Shown: positions 23,650 to 35,520 of the stretch, piece by piece
Layout of the letters: every line of letters begins with the position of its first letter
Position numbering within the stretch: the first letter of the stretch is position 1
NCBI GenBank assembly: GCA_963971425.1
Contig: OZ020523.1
Location: 10,288,867 to 10,352,866, forward strand
Origin: Bryoerythrophyllum caledonicum
Taxonomy: Eukaryota; Streptophyta; Bryopsida; Pottiales; Pottiaceae
DNA length: 64,000 nt
Direction of reading: 5' to 3'
Translations under genes and position numbers: made by a program
The notes under the pieces: generated by a model
Told to the model about the DNA's origin: nothing
Database searches by the model: none
Seen by the model: the letters and a program-made list of their open reading frames with translations, nothing else

Positions 23650-25918
23650 CTAACTTGATTGGGGTTGGGGGTTCCCAGTGGCCGGCTTGATGATGACTTT
23701 ATTCACCCCGAATGTGGTACTATCATTGGTCCTATCAGCTGGACCTTGGGAATTTGCCGTATTAAACCAACATTCCGCGTTCGTGTGGCTCGACTGCTTG
23801 CATCCGTTGCAATACCTTTGGGGGGCCTCCTGGGCTGGTGCCTTGCTAGCTGGACCGGACCCCTTGCTGCCTCCATCACTTCTCCGGACTTCAACCCGGG
23901 TTGTCTTCCCGGTGGAGTCGGTAGAGTTTTCTTCACATCTTAGAGCTGCATCAACCAGCTCCGTTAAATTCCTGACCGCTAAAACACTGGTGGGCACCTT
24001 GATGTAGTCCAGTAGTCCAGCCCGGAAATTTGTAAGCCGGAAACCCTCGTCGGGGTCTCACTATAAACACTTAATTAGAGTCATAAACCGATCGTAGTAG
24101 TCCTAGATCTTCTCCCGGTCCTACTACTTGAATGATTTCAGCTCCCGGTAGACCGCCTCATCTGCGGTCTACTCCCGGTATCGGCGGCGGAATGCTGCTT
24201 TGGCCTCCTCCCAAATACAATCCAGGTGGTTCTCCTAAAATGTTTCATACCAGGCTCCCACCTTATTGATCAAGGTAGTGCCAAACAAATTAGTAATGAT
24301 TTGCTCCTCGCACTCGCCATTATGCGACAATGTGCGCTCAAATTGCCGGATATGCGCATCCGGGTTACCTCCTTCTTTGTACTGGACATAAGGTAAAGGT
24401 TTTCGATGACCCAATGCCCATGTGGTCGGGAAACCCCGGGCTGCTGGTTCCAGCGGCCTTCCTGGGTCTGCAGCCAAGGCTGGTGGTCTTGGAGGGTCAC
24501 CGGGTGGCCAATAACTCCGAACACCTCGACCGTCGTCCCGGGTAATTGGGTGCCCGGCTTTCGGTGGAGCGGCTCTCTACATGTCCACCGATGGATAAAT
24601 CCCCCCCCCGTGAGGTGATCCTTATAGTCCACCAGCATTGTCGATCTTTGGCTTGGTCCATATGGTGGAATAGTACTCCCCAGGTTGATAGTTGGACCTA
24701 GGTATGTACCTGGGTCCGCTGCCCCATGTACTAGGGCTGGAGTTAGAGCCGGTCGTCCACCCGGGCCTGTGATATGCCACTCACTAGGGCCGGGTATCCT
24801 TGGTGGAAGTCCGGGTGCTCCGTAAAACTCCTCTCCAGAGACATTCCGCCACCTAGCCAACGGGTCTGGTGGTGGTAGTTCGGTGTGAACGGGCTGTTTG
24901 GGTGGTTCCATCATTGTCTTGGATTCTTGCCAAAGTCGGTAAGACTCTTGTTGCATAGCCCGGGCTTGCTCCTTCTTCCTTTCTAGCTCCCGGTATTGGG
25001 CATATAGACGCTGGTCCTCCAACCGTTGTCTCTCCGCTTCCTGTCGGCGAATCGCTTGCTCCTGATCCTTTAAGGAGCCCATAACATCGGCTAGGTTAGG
25101 TAGTGGCGTGAACGCCAGCGGCTCCCCACCGCCACGTCCGACTGGGTCCAGAAGCTCTCTCATCTGAGTACGGGATAGGTCCTCTCTGGCCCTCCGATGT
25201 CGTGCCTCCTATTCGGCTTGTGACTGGGCTCTCCAAGCCTCATATCGCCGGTAGTCCTCCGGGGTGTCTTCGGCCGGTTCCGGAAAAAACTCTTTTGGAA
25301 ATGGAGGTGCTGTCGATGATAAGTGAATCCCGTCAACAGCCCGGTGTCCAAGAGCTGGGAGCCCTATGAGCGGTCCATACCTCATTGGCTGGTCTTGTTC
25401 TAGCCGCCTTCTCATCCGCTCCAGGCTATCCAGCAAGTTGGCTGGTGTGCGGTTCTCCTTCGGTGTTGGGGGTAGACTGGGCACTTCATCAAAATGTACC
25501 CTCATGCTGACCGCATTGGGGTCCTCGTGCCAATGGTACACGGCTGGGGGTTTCTCTATGCGGAAGTCCCTTCGTTGTATCTCCAATTGTCTTCTATCTT
25601 CGCCAATTGGCTCCGATTCCCCCCTCCTAGGAATTGTTGACCGTTGGGTTGAGCTCCGGGTTGTCCGCCAGGTTGCCCTCCTGGATAGTCCGATCTCCAG
25701 GGTTGGATCTGGGATAATTCCGGTCTCTCCAATTCTATGTCTCTCTCATGTGGTGAATGTGAGGCTTCCTGTACGCTGGCCTCCGAGCTCATATGTGGTC
25801 CGCCCATGACCGTGTTAACCTCTAATTTGTTCGGCCGTAGTACGAGCCGGGTTGTACGCGGTTGCTGGAATTGACTCCCTACATCTCCTAGACCTCCTCC
25901 TCCCTGGTCACCATCCAT
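23650..25918 (-). pseudogene. gypsy gag (matrix/capsid and first zinc knuckle)
   Basis: The likely start is ATG 25918 (MDGDQGGGGLGDVG). The N-terminal part is Pro/Gly/Gln-rich, followed by a charged coiled-coil-like stretch (QEAERQRLEDQRLY near 25000). The capsid-type retrotransposon gag domain is recognisable around 24100-24480 from YKEGGNPDAHIRQFERTL and NLFGTTLINKVGAWYETF. At 23750-23800 is a zinc knuckle with CX2CX4HX4C spacing (CNGCKQSSHTNAEC). At least five stops, nearly all TAG, and one or more frame changes near 24300-24500 inactivate it. Confidence 0.85.
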
Positions 25919-26660
25919 GTTGAGTGAATTGTCTTCCGCTTCCGGTGACTGACTTCCCGTGTTGGTTTGGTCGAGTTGTCTTGCCAGCTACTTCAATATC
26001 CGGTCTTCCCTAGGTGCCCGGGTAGTGATCGGGGATCTCCTTTGTCCTCCGTCCCTCTTGTGGTCCTCCCTTTCCGAGTGCCGATATACCGCCCTCGTCA
26101 TGCAATCCCGCCAACCATCCATTGTCTTTCCTCCTTTCTGGTTAGCAGTGCATTCCTCTAGTCTAGGTGCTACCTAGTGAGTAGTGTCCGCATACTGTAG
26201 CTGGAATTTTCCTTTGCAATTTTTACCTACGAACATAACATCAAAATTTTTCCAATTTCCTTTTCTTTAAATTTTTAGTTTTCAACTTGAAAGATATGTT
26301 TTTTGCAAACTTACCTGATCCGGGTGCACCATCCCCCTTCTAGAGTGGAACAATCCCCTGGTCCGGGTGGTACGTCGGTGTTGGCTGCCGTTGGAAGACC
26401 GCCGGGTCTCTAGTGTTCATTGAACGTGTTCGGGTTGCCGATCTGGAACCTCCGAGTTGAATTGGAGCTTGAAGGCCTCCGGGTCTCCAGGTGTCACCGG
26501 AAGTGATCGAACGGCCGATTTGGGACTCCAGGATGACTTCCGCGCAATAGGCCTCCGGGTTTCCGGGTGTCACTTGGAAGTGGTCGGATGGCCGGGTTGG
26601 GACTCCGTGTTGGAGCAGCCAAAACTACTTCGAAAATTACTTCTAACACTGTTTCAAAAA

Positions 26661-26856
26661 GTGCCTCTAAAATGGCATCTAAATTTGCCTCTAAAATTGC
26701 CTTAGAACTGCCTCTAAAACGGCCTCTAAACTGCCTCTAAAACTGTCTCTAAAACTGCCGCTAAACGTCTAGAAAAGTTCGCTAAACGTCAAGAAAGTTC
26801 CGCTAAATGTCTAGAAAAGTTTGCTAAACGTCAAGAAAAGTTCGCTAAACGTCAAT
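26661..26856 (-). repeat. Short tandem arrays in the gypsy 5' leader
   Basis: Positions 26661-26762 hold about nine variants of GCCTCTAAAACT. Positions 26759-26856 hold about five variants of a 21-bp unit with CGTCAAGAAAAGTTCGCTAAA. They lie between the 5' LTR and gag. The rest of the leader (25920-27325) has no convincing gene. Confidence 0.75.
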
Positions 26857-27325
26857 ACGAATTACAAAGGTGTGACCAGGAGTCAAAGATTTTAAAAATC
26901 AAAATTTTGAAATGGGAAGGGGAAAAACTTCCCTGGAGATGTGTTGCTTGCCGCCGACCTTGGCCGGCTCCTGATGAGACGCTGTCTGGCTTGCTCCAAC
27001 TCTTGGTGATGGCCGCCTCTTGCTCTTGGGCACTGTAGGTGGGCTAGACTGCTGCCGGGACTGGTCCGGGACTGTTGGCTGCCAGCTCCAAGATGTCGAG
27101 AAACCCTAATTTTGCATTTTCTCAAAAAAGACAAATGTTAGGGGTTTTTCCAAAAACCCACAAAACCCTAGTAGTGCTTTGTATAGAGAAGCACTCTAAA
27201 CCTAAGATGCAACTCAAAAAACTTTAACAACTTCAAAAATCCTAGATCTAGATCTCCAAGTTTTAAACCCTAGTTGCCTCTTTGTAGCAAGAGCCACATG
27301 ATTCGGACTTATGCATGGTCGCCAA

Positions 27326-27950
27326 TGTTAAAGGGAGATTGACCTACAAACTCACTTTCACATAAATCCTAGAAACCCTAATGAAACCCTAATGAAACCC
27401 TGATTTGCTCAAAACTCCTCATAAAACCTCAAATCACGTCGGATTTTATTGACTAGGTCATAGTTTTTACATGGCAAAGTCTTTCCAACTCGATGTGACC
27501 TCAAAACCTCTACAAACTCCTCTAAACCCTAATTGTGTCTAAGCTCCAACTCGATGTGACCTCAAAACCTCTACAAACTCCTCTAAACCCTAATTGTGTC
27601 TAAGCTCCAACTCCTAGTTCCAAGTTGCAAGAGTGTGAGAGAAAGAGAGAGCTCCAAGCTCTCCCTCCATGTGCACCAAACCCTAACTGAAATCATCCGG
27701 CGGATGAACACTGGGCTGGATCAAAGTCATCATGCTGCCCAGGTTCATCCAACTGGCGGATGAAAATTGGTCAAGATGGAAATCATCCGCCTGGCCAGGT
27801 TTCATCCAGCCAGCCCAGTGGATGAAACACTGTCCAGGACGGAAATCATCCGCTTGGCTAGGTTCATCCACTGGAGAGCCCCAAAACTCAACCGGCTTCA
27901 AAAAAGAAAAATACTACCCGGGTCCGCTAATCCTGGTTCTCCGCTTAACA
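27326..27950 (-). repeat. 5' LTR of the gypsy element (625 bp)
   Basis: This LTR is about 70 bp longer than its partner. It carries an extra tandem copy of the segment around CTCGATGTGACCTCAAAACC (about 27495-27612) and an extra AATGAAACCCT. It contains several GGATGAAA/TTTCATCC motifs. On the minus strand the next bases (27325 downward, TTGGCGACCATGCATAAG) are where the primer-binding site should lie; TGGCGACC is compatible with a tRNA 3' end but the tRNA was not identified. Confidence 0.95.
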
Positions 27951-28790
27951 GTAGTGCTCATGGAAGATTGCGCACCGGTCCATTGCTGCAAAATATGTGA
28001 AGAATGGAGACAAGCACGCCTTCTTGAGAAGCTCAATTGGCCAAAATACTCTCATGATTTCAATCCAATAGAGAACCTCCGGAAGATTCTAAAAGATGCA
28101 ATACAACGTGACAAGGCATGTCCTAGAAAATAGATGCGTTAAATGTAGTTCTTGAAAGAGAGTGGAAGTCAGTTAGTGACACAAAGTTCATCCAATTATA
28201 TCATTATATGCCCTCTAGGTTACAAGCAGTGATTGGCGCTAATGGAGGACATTCACGTTGGTAGATTTTGAATAACTATTTTTGTGTGTATGTTTTGGCC
28301 TTGAAAAAATTTACACATATTATCAGCATAACAAAAATCTTGTGACAAAAATTTCATATTTAAATAACATATTTTTCAGCCCTAGAGAGGTTGTCAAAGT
28401 TGAAAGTTGTAAAACAATTTTCCCCTTTGTATCTCACAACTACACATGTTGGTAGATTTGGTATATCATTTTTTTGGTGGGTCTTTTGGACTTGAATCTA
28501 TTCACACATGTGATTAACATAAAGATGTTTCCACTCCAAAAATTCCACGAGAATAAAAAATTTCCTCAATCCTTGGGAGGGTGTCAAAGTTGGCAGCTGT
28601 GAAACTTTTCTTACATCTACCCCTTGTTGGTAAATCTTGAATACCTTTTTCTGTATAAATCTCCTGGCCTTGAAAATTGGTACACATGTTGTCAACATAA
28701 AGATGATTCTACATCTAATATTTCATGGTAAAATAACAAATTTTCAGTCCTAAGGAGGGCGTCAAAGTTGACAGCAATGTGGACACTGTC

Positions 28791-29076
28791 CCTAGAATTG
28801 CACAAGGCGCCAATTTGGGTGTCAGTGTGTCACCCCACATATACCCCTCAATAAATCTGCAAGTGAGTGATGCTCATGATAATCACATTCCTTCTACATC
28901 AATGTACAGTACAGAAACTTTTATTCAAAAAAATGGTACAAATTAGAATCTAGATTCCAATGCCGCGGAGAGAAGATCATATGACGGCAAAATTGAAGAG
29001 AGACAAGCTCTCTAGTGTCGTTGTAGAGCTGGTCTACTGCAGGTCTGCGGTTGTGGAATTCGGGACTGTCTACGCA
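28791..29076. other. 3' flank of the MAPKK fusion gene
   Basis: This is sequence between the mariner arm and the stop codon of the MAPKK gene. It presumably contains the 3' untranslated region and poly(A) site of that gene; no unambiguous poly(A) signal was chosen. Confidence 0.5.
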
Positions 29077-32000
29077 TCATCTCGTGTGGCGCCGGCCCGT
29101 GGTAGACCTAGCTCCTGCCTGTACGGGTCGAGCCTCGAATGTTGTAACGTATGGATGGTCCAACAACATCGCCGCAGAAGGCCGGCAGTTTGGTTTCTTC
29201 TGCAAGCACTTGGTGATGAAGTCTGCGAACTCGGGAGAGGCATCCGCTGGTGGCGATGGTGGGTCTCCCACGCAGATGGCGAAAAACAGAGTTGGCCATT
29301 CCAGCTTCTCTCCAGGTTTGAGGAACGGGAAGCGGCCGATTGCGCACTCCACGAGAGTGAGCCCCAGGCTCCAGATATCAGCTGGGTATCCATAATCTCC
29401 TCCGTTGCCGTCCGGGTCGAAGCGCTCCGGGCTCATGTACGCGCACGTCCCTACATATGACTTGCACTGCTCCAGCGAGTTCGTCAACACAGCGCTCACC
29501 CCAAAATCCGCAATTTTCACCTCCTGCTTGCGATTCAGGAGTAAATTCGAGGGCTTGATATCCCTGTGCACGATATTGTGCTGGTGGAGGTAGACTAATC
29601 CGAGCAGCACCTGCTTCGTCACCTCGGCCAAGTAGTGCTCGCCAATCTTCTTCTGAGCCTGGAGCACATCCGCCAGCGTGCCCCCGTCCATGTACTCCAG
29701 CACGAACGAAATCTCGCCGCCCCTGTCGAACACGCCGTAGCATTCCACCACATGCTGCGACTTGGACGTGCGCAGAATGGAGATCTCGCGCATGATCTGC
29801 CGCCGCACCGCCACCTCGTACTTCTCCTGGATCACCTTGAGCGCGTACTCCTTGCCCGTCCCCTGGTGCCGCACCTTGTACACCTTGCCCCCGCTGCCGG
29901 CGCCCAGCATGCCAATCTTCTCCAGATCAGCAAGCGCCACGTCCCTGTTATGCGCCATTTGTGGCCCTCCGTGATGAGCCCCCCCACCACTCACGCCCCT
30001 TCTCGCCGTGTTGTTGCTCCCGTCCACCGGAGGCGGAGGCAGCGGCAATGGCTGCGGCACCGGCGACTGCTGCGACCGCTTTGCAGTCAATATCTGCAGA
30101 AACCAAAGAGAAAGTTAGCACGTTGCTAACTGACGGTGATTGTCAGCGTTGGAGGGATCTTAAATGTACGCTTCCACAGATAGAATCGACTGGACGAGCA
30201 AAAGGGAACACTCTCATGAAGGAAATTAACTTTCAGCACCAGGTAAAATAAAGCGAATGTGGAGTGTCATAGGGAACTGACCTGCTCTTTCAATTGGCTC
30301 TCTGACGACTGAAGCTTCTGCATCGCCTGGACAACCACTGCAGGATCTGTATCCATAGCAACTTTGATGTTGATCACCATTTCGTACTTACTACAAATAC
30401 ACAATGAGCGTGGATGAAATCATATCTGAACCACATAAAACGATAAGATTGATACCAGCGATGGTTCCAGGGGGAAGGAGCGGATCTTGCGTGAAGGCGT
30501 TCTTCCATTCCTCTAGCTCCTCATTTGCAGCACCAAGAGACGCCTACAGAGACATTTCATAACACGCCTAAATAATGCTTCAAACATAGTGCCTTGGGTA
30601 CAACTTAAATCATAGCAACTGACCTTCTTAGCAGGACACAACTCCTCTTCATCATCATCAAGATCTGCGAACTCTCGCTTCACCCCTGCAACACATGGAA
30701 CTCTACCCTAAGCAACTCAAAAAAGCATGGTTCACTATCATCACAGAAAGAAACGCCAAAAATAAAAACAACCCATGCTCGGATGCAAAAGTCACATCAA
30801 ACAGAAAGCTACAAGACAGAAACGATGTTCCCTCGGTTGAATGCTTTCTAGCAATCAGGTGTTCTTCGTGAATTATTGATACAGTGATCCACCGCAACAT
30901 TAAAGAAAAGACTCTTAAAAAACCATGGCAACACCAGGTGAAACCTTTCAACATAAAAATGGAGATTTATTTGTTACTTGCGCCAAGATGACACCATGTG
31001 AACATTCCATTCCCGAAGAATCTGAAACCATGTTCCCTCACACCTCCGAGCACTGCTTTCTATCATTTCAATTCCCTTTCTGAAACAGCAATAGCTGATC
31101 CACCGAAGAGGTGCCATTGAAAGTAATGCTAACCTGTCATGCCATTCTCTCCGCCTGCATCTCCATCAAAGTCGAACGAATCCTGCAATCAATAAATAAC
31201 TCGGTCAGCCAACATAGACAATATATCACATGCTTAATCAGAAACTGTGTGCCTTCAATGACGAATCTGAAACGAGCATATTGAATGAATGTGCTGAAAC
31301 TCTAAACCCTAAATCGCACCATCAGTCTCTGACTCACAAGATGCTAGACTATCAATTTCATAACTTATCGATGAGAAATGAACCCTCATGACGACAGGTG
31401 AAACTCCACGCCACTCAATTACACCAATCCAATACAGAGAAAACTATGCAACAAGTGTATGAAAACACAGGACGACACGAGCTTCGCAATCAGTTCAGGA
31501 GCACAAAACCTAGAATAAGCTCTCATGTACAAAAATCCTCAGATAGTAAGCACAGCACAAGATTCAAGAGACTTCGTGTAGAAAAAACAACAAGTGCCAT
31601 ATGAACGGGGAAAGAGACATTGAGCTCCGTACCGCCATTGCAATCAAGTTGAAACCTAGTATAAAAGCGCTCCCAGGTCACAGACACAACCGCAGTCCTC
31701 TCTCTCCCGTTAACCCTCACCTAGTGCGCACGCACAAAATTCACGGGCCTCCCACATTACGAGAAGAATTATGCAGCAACGAGGAAAGCGAGATTACGCT
31801 TCGTACTGCCATTCAAACACAAAACCTAGAAGGTAGAGTGACCTCCCATGCTTGCTAAATAATTATTAAAAAAAAAGACAAGAATTGTGCAGCAAACAGA
31901 GATTGAGCTCCGTTGCGTTCAAACCTAGAATAAAAGCTCTCCGAAGTCACAGACGCAACCTCAATCCTCCCTCTCCCAGTAATTCTCTCACAAAATTCAC

Positions 32001-32259
32001 AAAAGCAGAAAAGCCTCCCGCATATATTTATTTCTGCAGGAAAAAGGAGAAGAAAGAGACACCGCGCTCCGTACCGCCATTGCGATTGCGCTGGTGAGCG
32101 CAAAACCTCTCCAGAAAGCCGCACTTCTCTCTCTCTTTCTCTCCCGGTAACTCTCTCGCAAGAAATTTCACGAGTGCACGAGGAGTGACGAAATGCAGAG
32201 AGGCGAGGGTTTAGTCTTACGTCGTCGGCGAAGGCGGAAGCCACTTTAGCGGACGCCAT
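29077..32259 (-). CDS. Chimeric gene: FIP37/WTAP-like N-terminal exons spliced in frame to a complete group-D-type MAP kinase kinase
   Basis: Six exons can be read: 32221-32259, 31134-31182, 30624-30685, 30456-30543, 30282-30346 and 29077-30093. All introns are GT-AG with phases 0, 1, 0, 1, 0, giving about 439 residues. Residues 1-101 (REFADLDDDEEE, EELEEWKNAF, LLPPGT, QKLQSSESQLKEQ) resemble the N-terminus of plant FIP37/WTAP, the m6A-writer scaffold. About 20-25 residues of that family and its entire coiled-coil body are missing. The last exon is a full MAPKK: a Pro-rich LPLPPPP docking-like leader, GAGSGGKVYKV loop, ALKVIQ lysine, HRDIKPSN, DFG, activation loop SLEQCKSYVGT with the plant S-x5-S phosphosite spacing, and SPERFDP, as in MKK7/9-type intronless kinases. 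The MAPKK leader codon expected to be ATG is TTG (30088-30090). The next in-frame ATG is at 29958. If spliced as read, translation starts at 32259. A separate MAPKK transcript starting inside intron 5 is the alternative. Confidence 0.7.
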
Positions 32260-32667
32260 AGCCAATCGATTTGGTGTGCGAATACAATCTCTCTTCCGCT
32301 TCCCGATCATTGCCTGCTTCTTCTTCTCCTTCCCACGCTCTTGCAGCCTTCTTCATGGGTTTAAGCTACAGCGTTGTTGTCGTCCTCATCGACCCCCCCC
32401 CCCTTCCGGGTATTACCGTAGTATCACGGGAGTAATGCATTGCCTCCGGGTTTTGCAATGGTATGCCGGGGGTGTTACGTGAGTATCAATCGCCTTCACC
32501 TTTCTCAACATAGTATCAAAGGAGTATTGCGTGGATATTAATCGAGGAGAGTATCAACCGGATATTCTATGGATATTACGTGATGCTAGTGAATCCGAAC
32601 ACAATGTTGTTTTGAATTAATTTCCCACTTCCTACTAAAAACCTAATATTTCTTTTAAAAATAATTT

Positions 32668-32806
32668 AAAAAGTGTCAAAGTAAAAGCATAAAATAAAAG
32701 CCTCTAGTAAAAGCATGAAAATCTTTCTATATTGTAGATAAGCTTGACGGCACTGACACACGCACGCACGGAAACCAATTCTATTAATATTAATATAGAC
32801 TAGTAG
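32668..32806 (+). repeat. Repeat tail, copy 1 (ends AATATTAATATAGACT)
   Basis: AAAGTAAAAGCATAAAATAAAAGCCTC, then GATAAGCTTGAC, GCACGCAC and GGAAACCAATT, ending in TTAATATAGACT, match a second copy at 44150-44316 in the same order and orientation. Directly after it (32807 on) starts a segment related to the fold-back arms at 33205. It is probably the 3' tail of an unclassified dispersed element. Confidence 0.65.
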
Positions 32807-33204
32807 AATTTGTGTCTTCCGGACACAAAGTTGGTTTGTGTTAAATTCCCACTTCCCATGTCCCCAGCTCTGCCTTTTATCCGCGTCCCGTCCCCTACTC
32901 CATCGTCCCCCCGTCTCCGTCACCATCCCCCGTCCATGTCTTCGTCCCCCTAATCCATTGTCTTCGCGTGCCCCTAACCAATCGTCCCCCCATCTCCTTC
33001 TTCATCCGAGACCCCTGACCTACCGTACTCCGTCCCGGATATTCTCATTTTGAGACTTTGTTTCAATGTTATGCCTCATTCTTAATTCAAAGAAACCAAA
33101 TATTGATACTTTTGCCATCTTCTTTTGGGGGTTCACATATTCTAAGAAAAGAAGCTTTGTCATTGAAACATGGCATTTATCTATCTATATCTATATCTAC
33201 TAGA

Positions 33205-33895
<691 letters not shown>

Positions 33896-33899
33896 TAGA

Positions 33900-35520
33900 A
33901 TTCAATGAGGCTCTGGGTGAGGCTCTCGAGTGAGGCTCTCGGGTGAGGCAACACTTATACTTCAACTAAACTTTTAAAAGTTAAAGCTAGAACTAAAGTT
34001 TTGATTAGTCAGAATTGGAATAGAAAGTAAAACGAACTAGAGATAGAGTTGATAGATGGAATTCAACTTGAGTTCGGTGCACCCATGCATGCAACCCGAT
34101 TGACGTGATTCTACGTAAAATCTAGCATCATGGTGGAGCTTTTCAGCGTTCCGGCGTTCCTGATTAACAACTCACTTGATGCACTCTGTCACCGCAAAAT
34201 GAAATTTGAAAGCAAAGAAACAAAGTGTAGACCAACCGGAGTAGCTTGATTGCTAAATACCTAAGTTATCGGCTCTAGGAAGAAACTTGATCTTCAGGTA
34301 CTTATGCTTATTCTCTTCCTGTTAGTTATCCTGATGAACAATTCACTTAATTAATGTACTCTGATTAATTAAGTGGAAAATGAAAATGGAAAATTGTGGA
34401 TGTCACGGATCTCGATAATTTGTGTCCCGGCTTCTCCCACTTGGAACAAATCGAACACAAAAAAACCCACGTGTGAGATTCAAGTCGAACAATGATTTCT
34501 CTGCAATAATAGTCATGAACTATGAAGTATTCTCTTGAATCAATTCTTTGAAAGTGTACTTAGCCTTATTTAAACCACGGTTTCAATCATTCAAGAACTA
34601 CAGATACGAATTAGAATTAGAGACGAGAGCTGAGGTTTGAGATATGGACGGGAAATTTTGCATCCAACCTCTCAGCAATTCGTGATTTCCCAAGTTTGCG
34701 TTGTAAAACGCTTCAATCGTTCCAATGTCTTCCCAGTAACCGCCATACAAGTAGGCTTGAACCTGTTGACACCAATTACTTTAGAAAAATGCTAAAGACA
34801 TTGTCTGAAGCTCAGAATTCACTCTCGAGATGAGAAGCAGACATTGTTTCTAGAGAAGCAACAAAAACCTGAGGAATTTCAGTACATATATCTACAGGTC
34901 TAGAGAAGAGGCATTGCTTACATTCATGCCCAACTTCATATCTATATAATGTGTCCAGGCCCAACACGGTCGTGTCGACCTGAAATCAGAGTACTTTCCG
35001 AGAGAAAAGACACTACCATTCTTCTCACCTGCATGGCCTTAAGCTCATCAACTGTTGTGCCACCGTCACCTGCACGTTTAAAATACACTGCATGTTGTTC
35101 ATATTTAGAGAAGCTGGGACATTGGATAACTCCATATTCAAATCGTTGCATGCATGCATAAAAGGTTACATCCTTGGATTAGAAATTCTTCAAGTAACAT
35201 CTTTCATCCTCAATTTGTTTTTCATTCGCTATAAATTTTTCATCCGCTGCAAAACTTTCATTCATAGTCTTTTTTTTTATCAATGTGCAGTTTTTCATCC
35301 ACATCATGTTTTTCATCCATTGTGACGATTTCATCCATCACACACGATTTCATCCACAGTGGATGTATAGTGCATGGTTAACTATGCAATTGATTGCAAC
35401 GTTTCTATAGTTCACTTCACGGCCTTGACGTTAATGCAGAACATAGTAGAGTTATTTGCCTATCGAGGTCATATATGGTAATCAAGATATTAACAATAGG
35501 CTGTTATTATAGGTATTGAC
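33900..35520. other. Non-coding stretch left of the Helitron gene, with a TTTCATCC-rich segment at 35200-35370
   Basis: No gene is recognised. Segments 34130-34370 contain two related pieces (CTGATTAACAACTCACTTGA and CTGATGAACAATTCACTTAA) about 180 bp apart. Positions 35200-35370 repeat TTTTTCATCCGC/TTCATCCA motifs like those at 4690-4960. Confidence 0.55.

Larger units (their letters stand above)
13059..27950 (-). mobile_element. Complete Ty3/gypsy LTR retrotransposon (14.9 kb), decayed
   Basis: The element is bounded by two long terminal repeats that read TGTTAAAGGG at the left and CGCTTAACA at the right. The 5-bp target duplication GTAGT lies at 13054-13058 and 27951-27955. Gene order on the minus strand is gag, protease, reverse transcriptase, RNase H, integrase, which is the Ty3/gypsy order. 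About 5.3 kb of extra sequence follows integrase before the 3' LTR. All genes carry stops, mostly TAG. LTR differences visible by eye (a couple of dozen substitutions plus a tandem duplication) indicate an old insertion. Confidence 0.95.
12391..28133 (+). pseudogene. Tc1/mariner transposase, decayed and split by the gypsy insertion
   Basis: The left part (12391-13058) shows an N-terminal DNA-binding region (EDGTYKRKPCGESH, then a helix-turn-helix-like stretch) and the start of the catalytic domain: LTFAQKYCGWSAKDWKRI, then the first acidic residue in IDESTFE, then MIWGAFAGG. The right part (27951-28133) has LMEDCAPVH with the second aspartate and FNPIENLRKILKDAIQ with the terminal glutamate. 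Together these give a DD-E triad of IS630/Tc1/mariner type. Several stops and frame changes make it non-functional. The MED motif and NPIENL context are more often met in Tc1-like elements of fungi and animals than in plant mariner elements. Confidence 0.8.
11290..28790 (+). mobile_element. Tc1/mariner-type element with long repetitive inverted arms, split by a gypsy element
   Basis: The left arm (about 11290-11715) and right arm (about 28262-28790) are inverted copies of each other. They are built from diverged units of roughly 130-170 bp that share CAACATGTGTA, TTTGACACCCTCC and CATGGAATTTTTG-type segments. Between them lies a decayed transposase (12391-28133) interrupted by the gypsy element at 13059-27950. 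Without that insertion the element would be about 2.6 kb. The outermost terminal bases seen in the related MITE at 51224 are missing here on at least the left side, so it is truncated. Confidence 0.75.

Noticed and set aside
30088-30090. TTG as a start codon for a stand-alone MAPKK
   Set aside because: Plant nuclear genes rarely start at TTG, and a splice acceptor lies three bases upstream in frame. ATG 29958 or the upstream exons are better explanations.
29405-30251. Plus-strand frames across the MAPKK exon
   Set aside because: They mirror the codon pattern of the conserved kinase on the minus strand and show no domain of their own.
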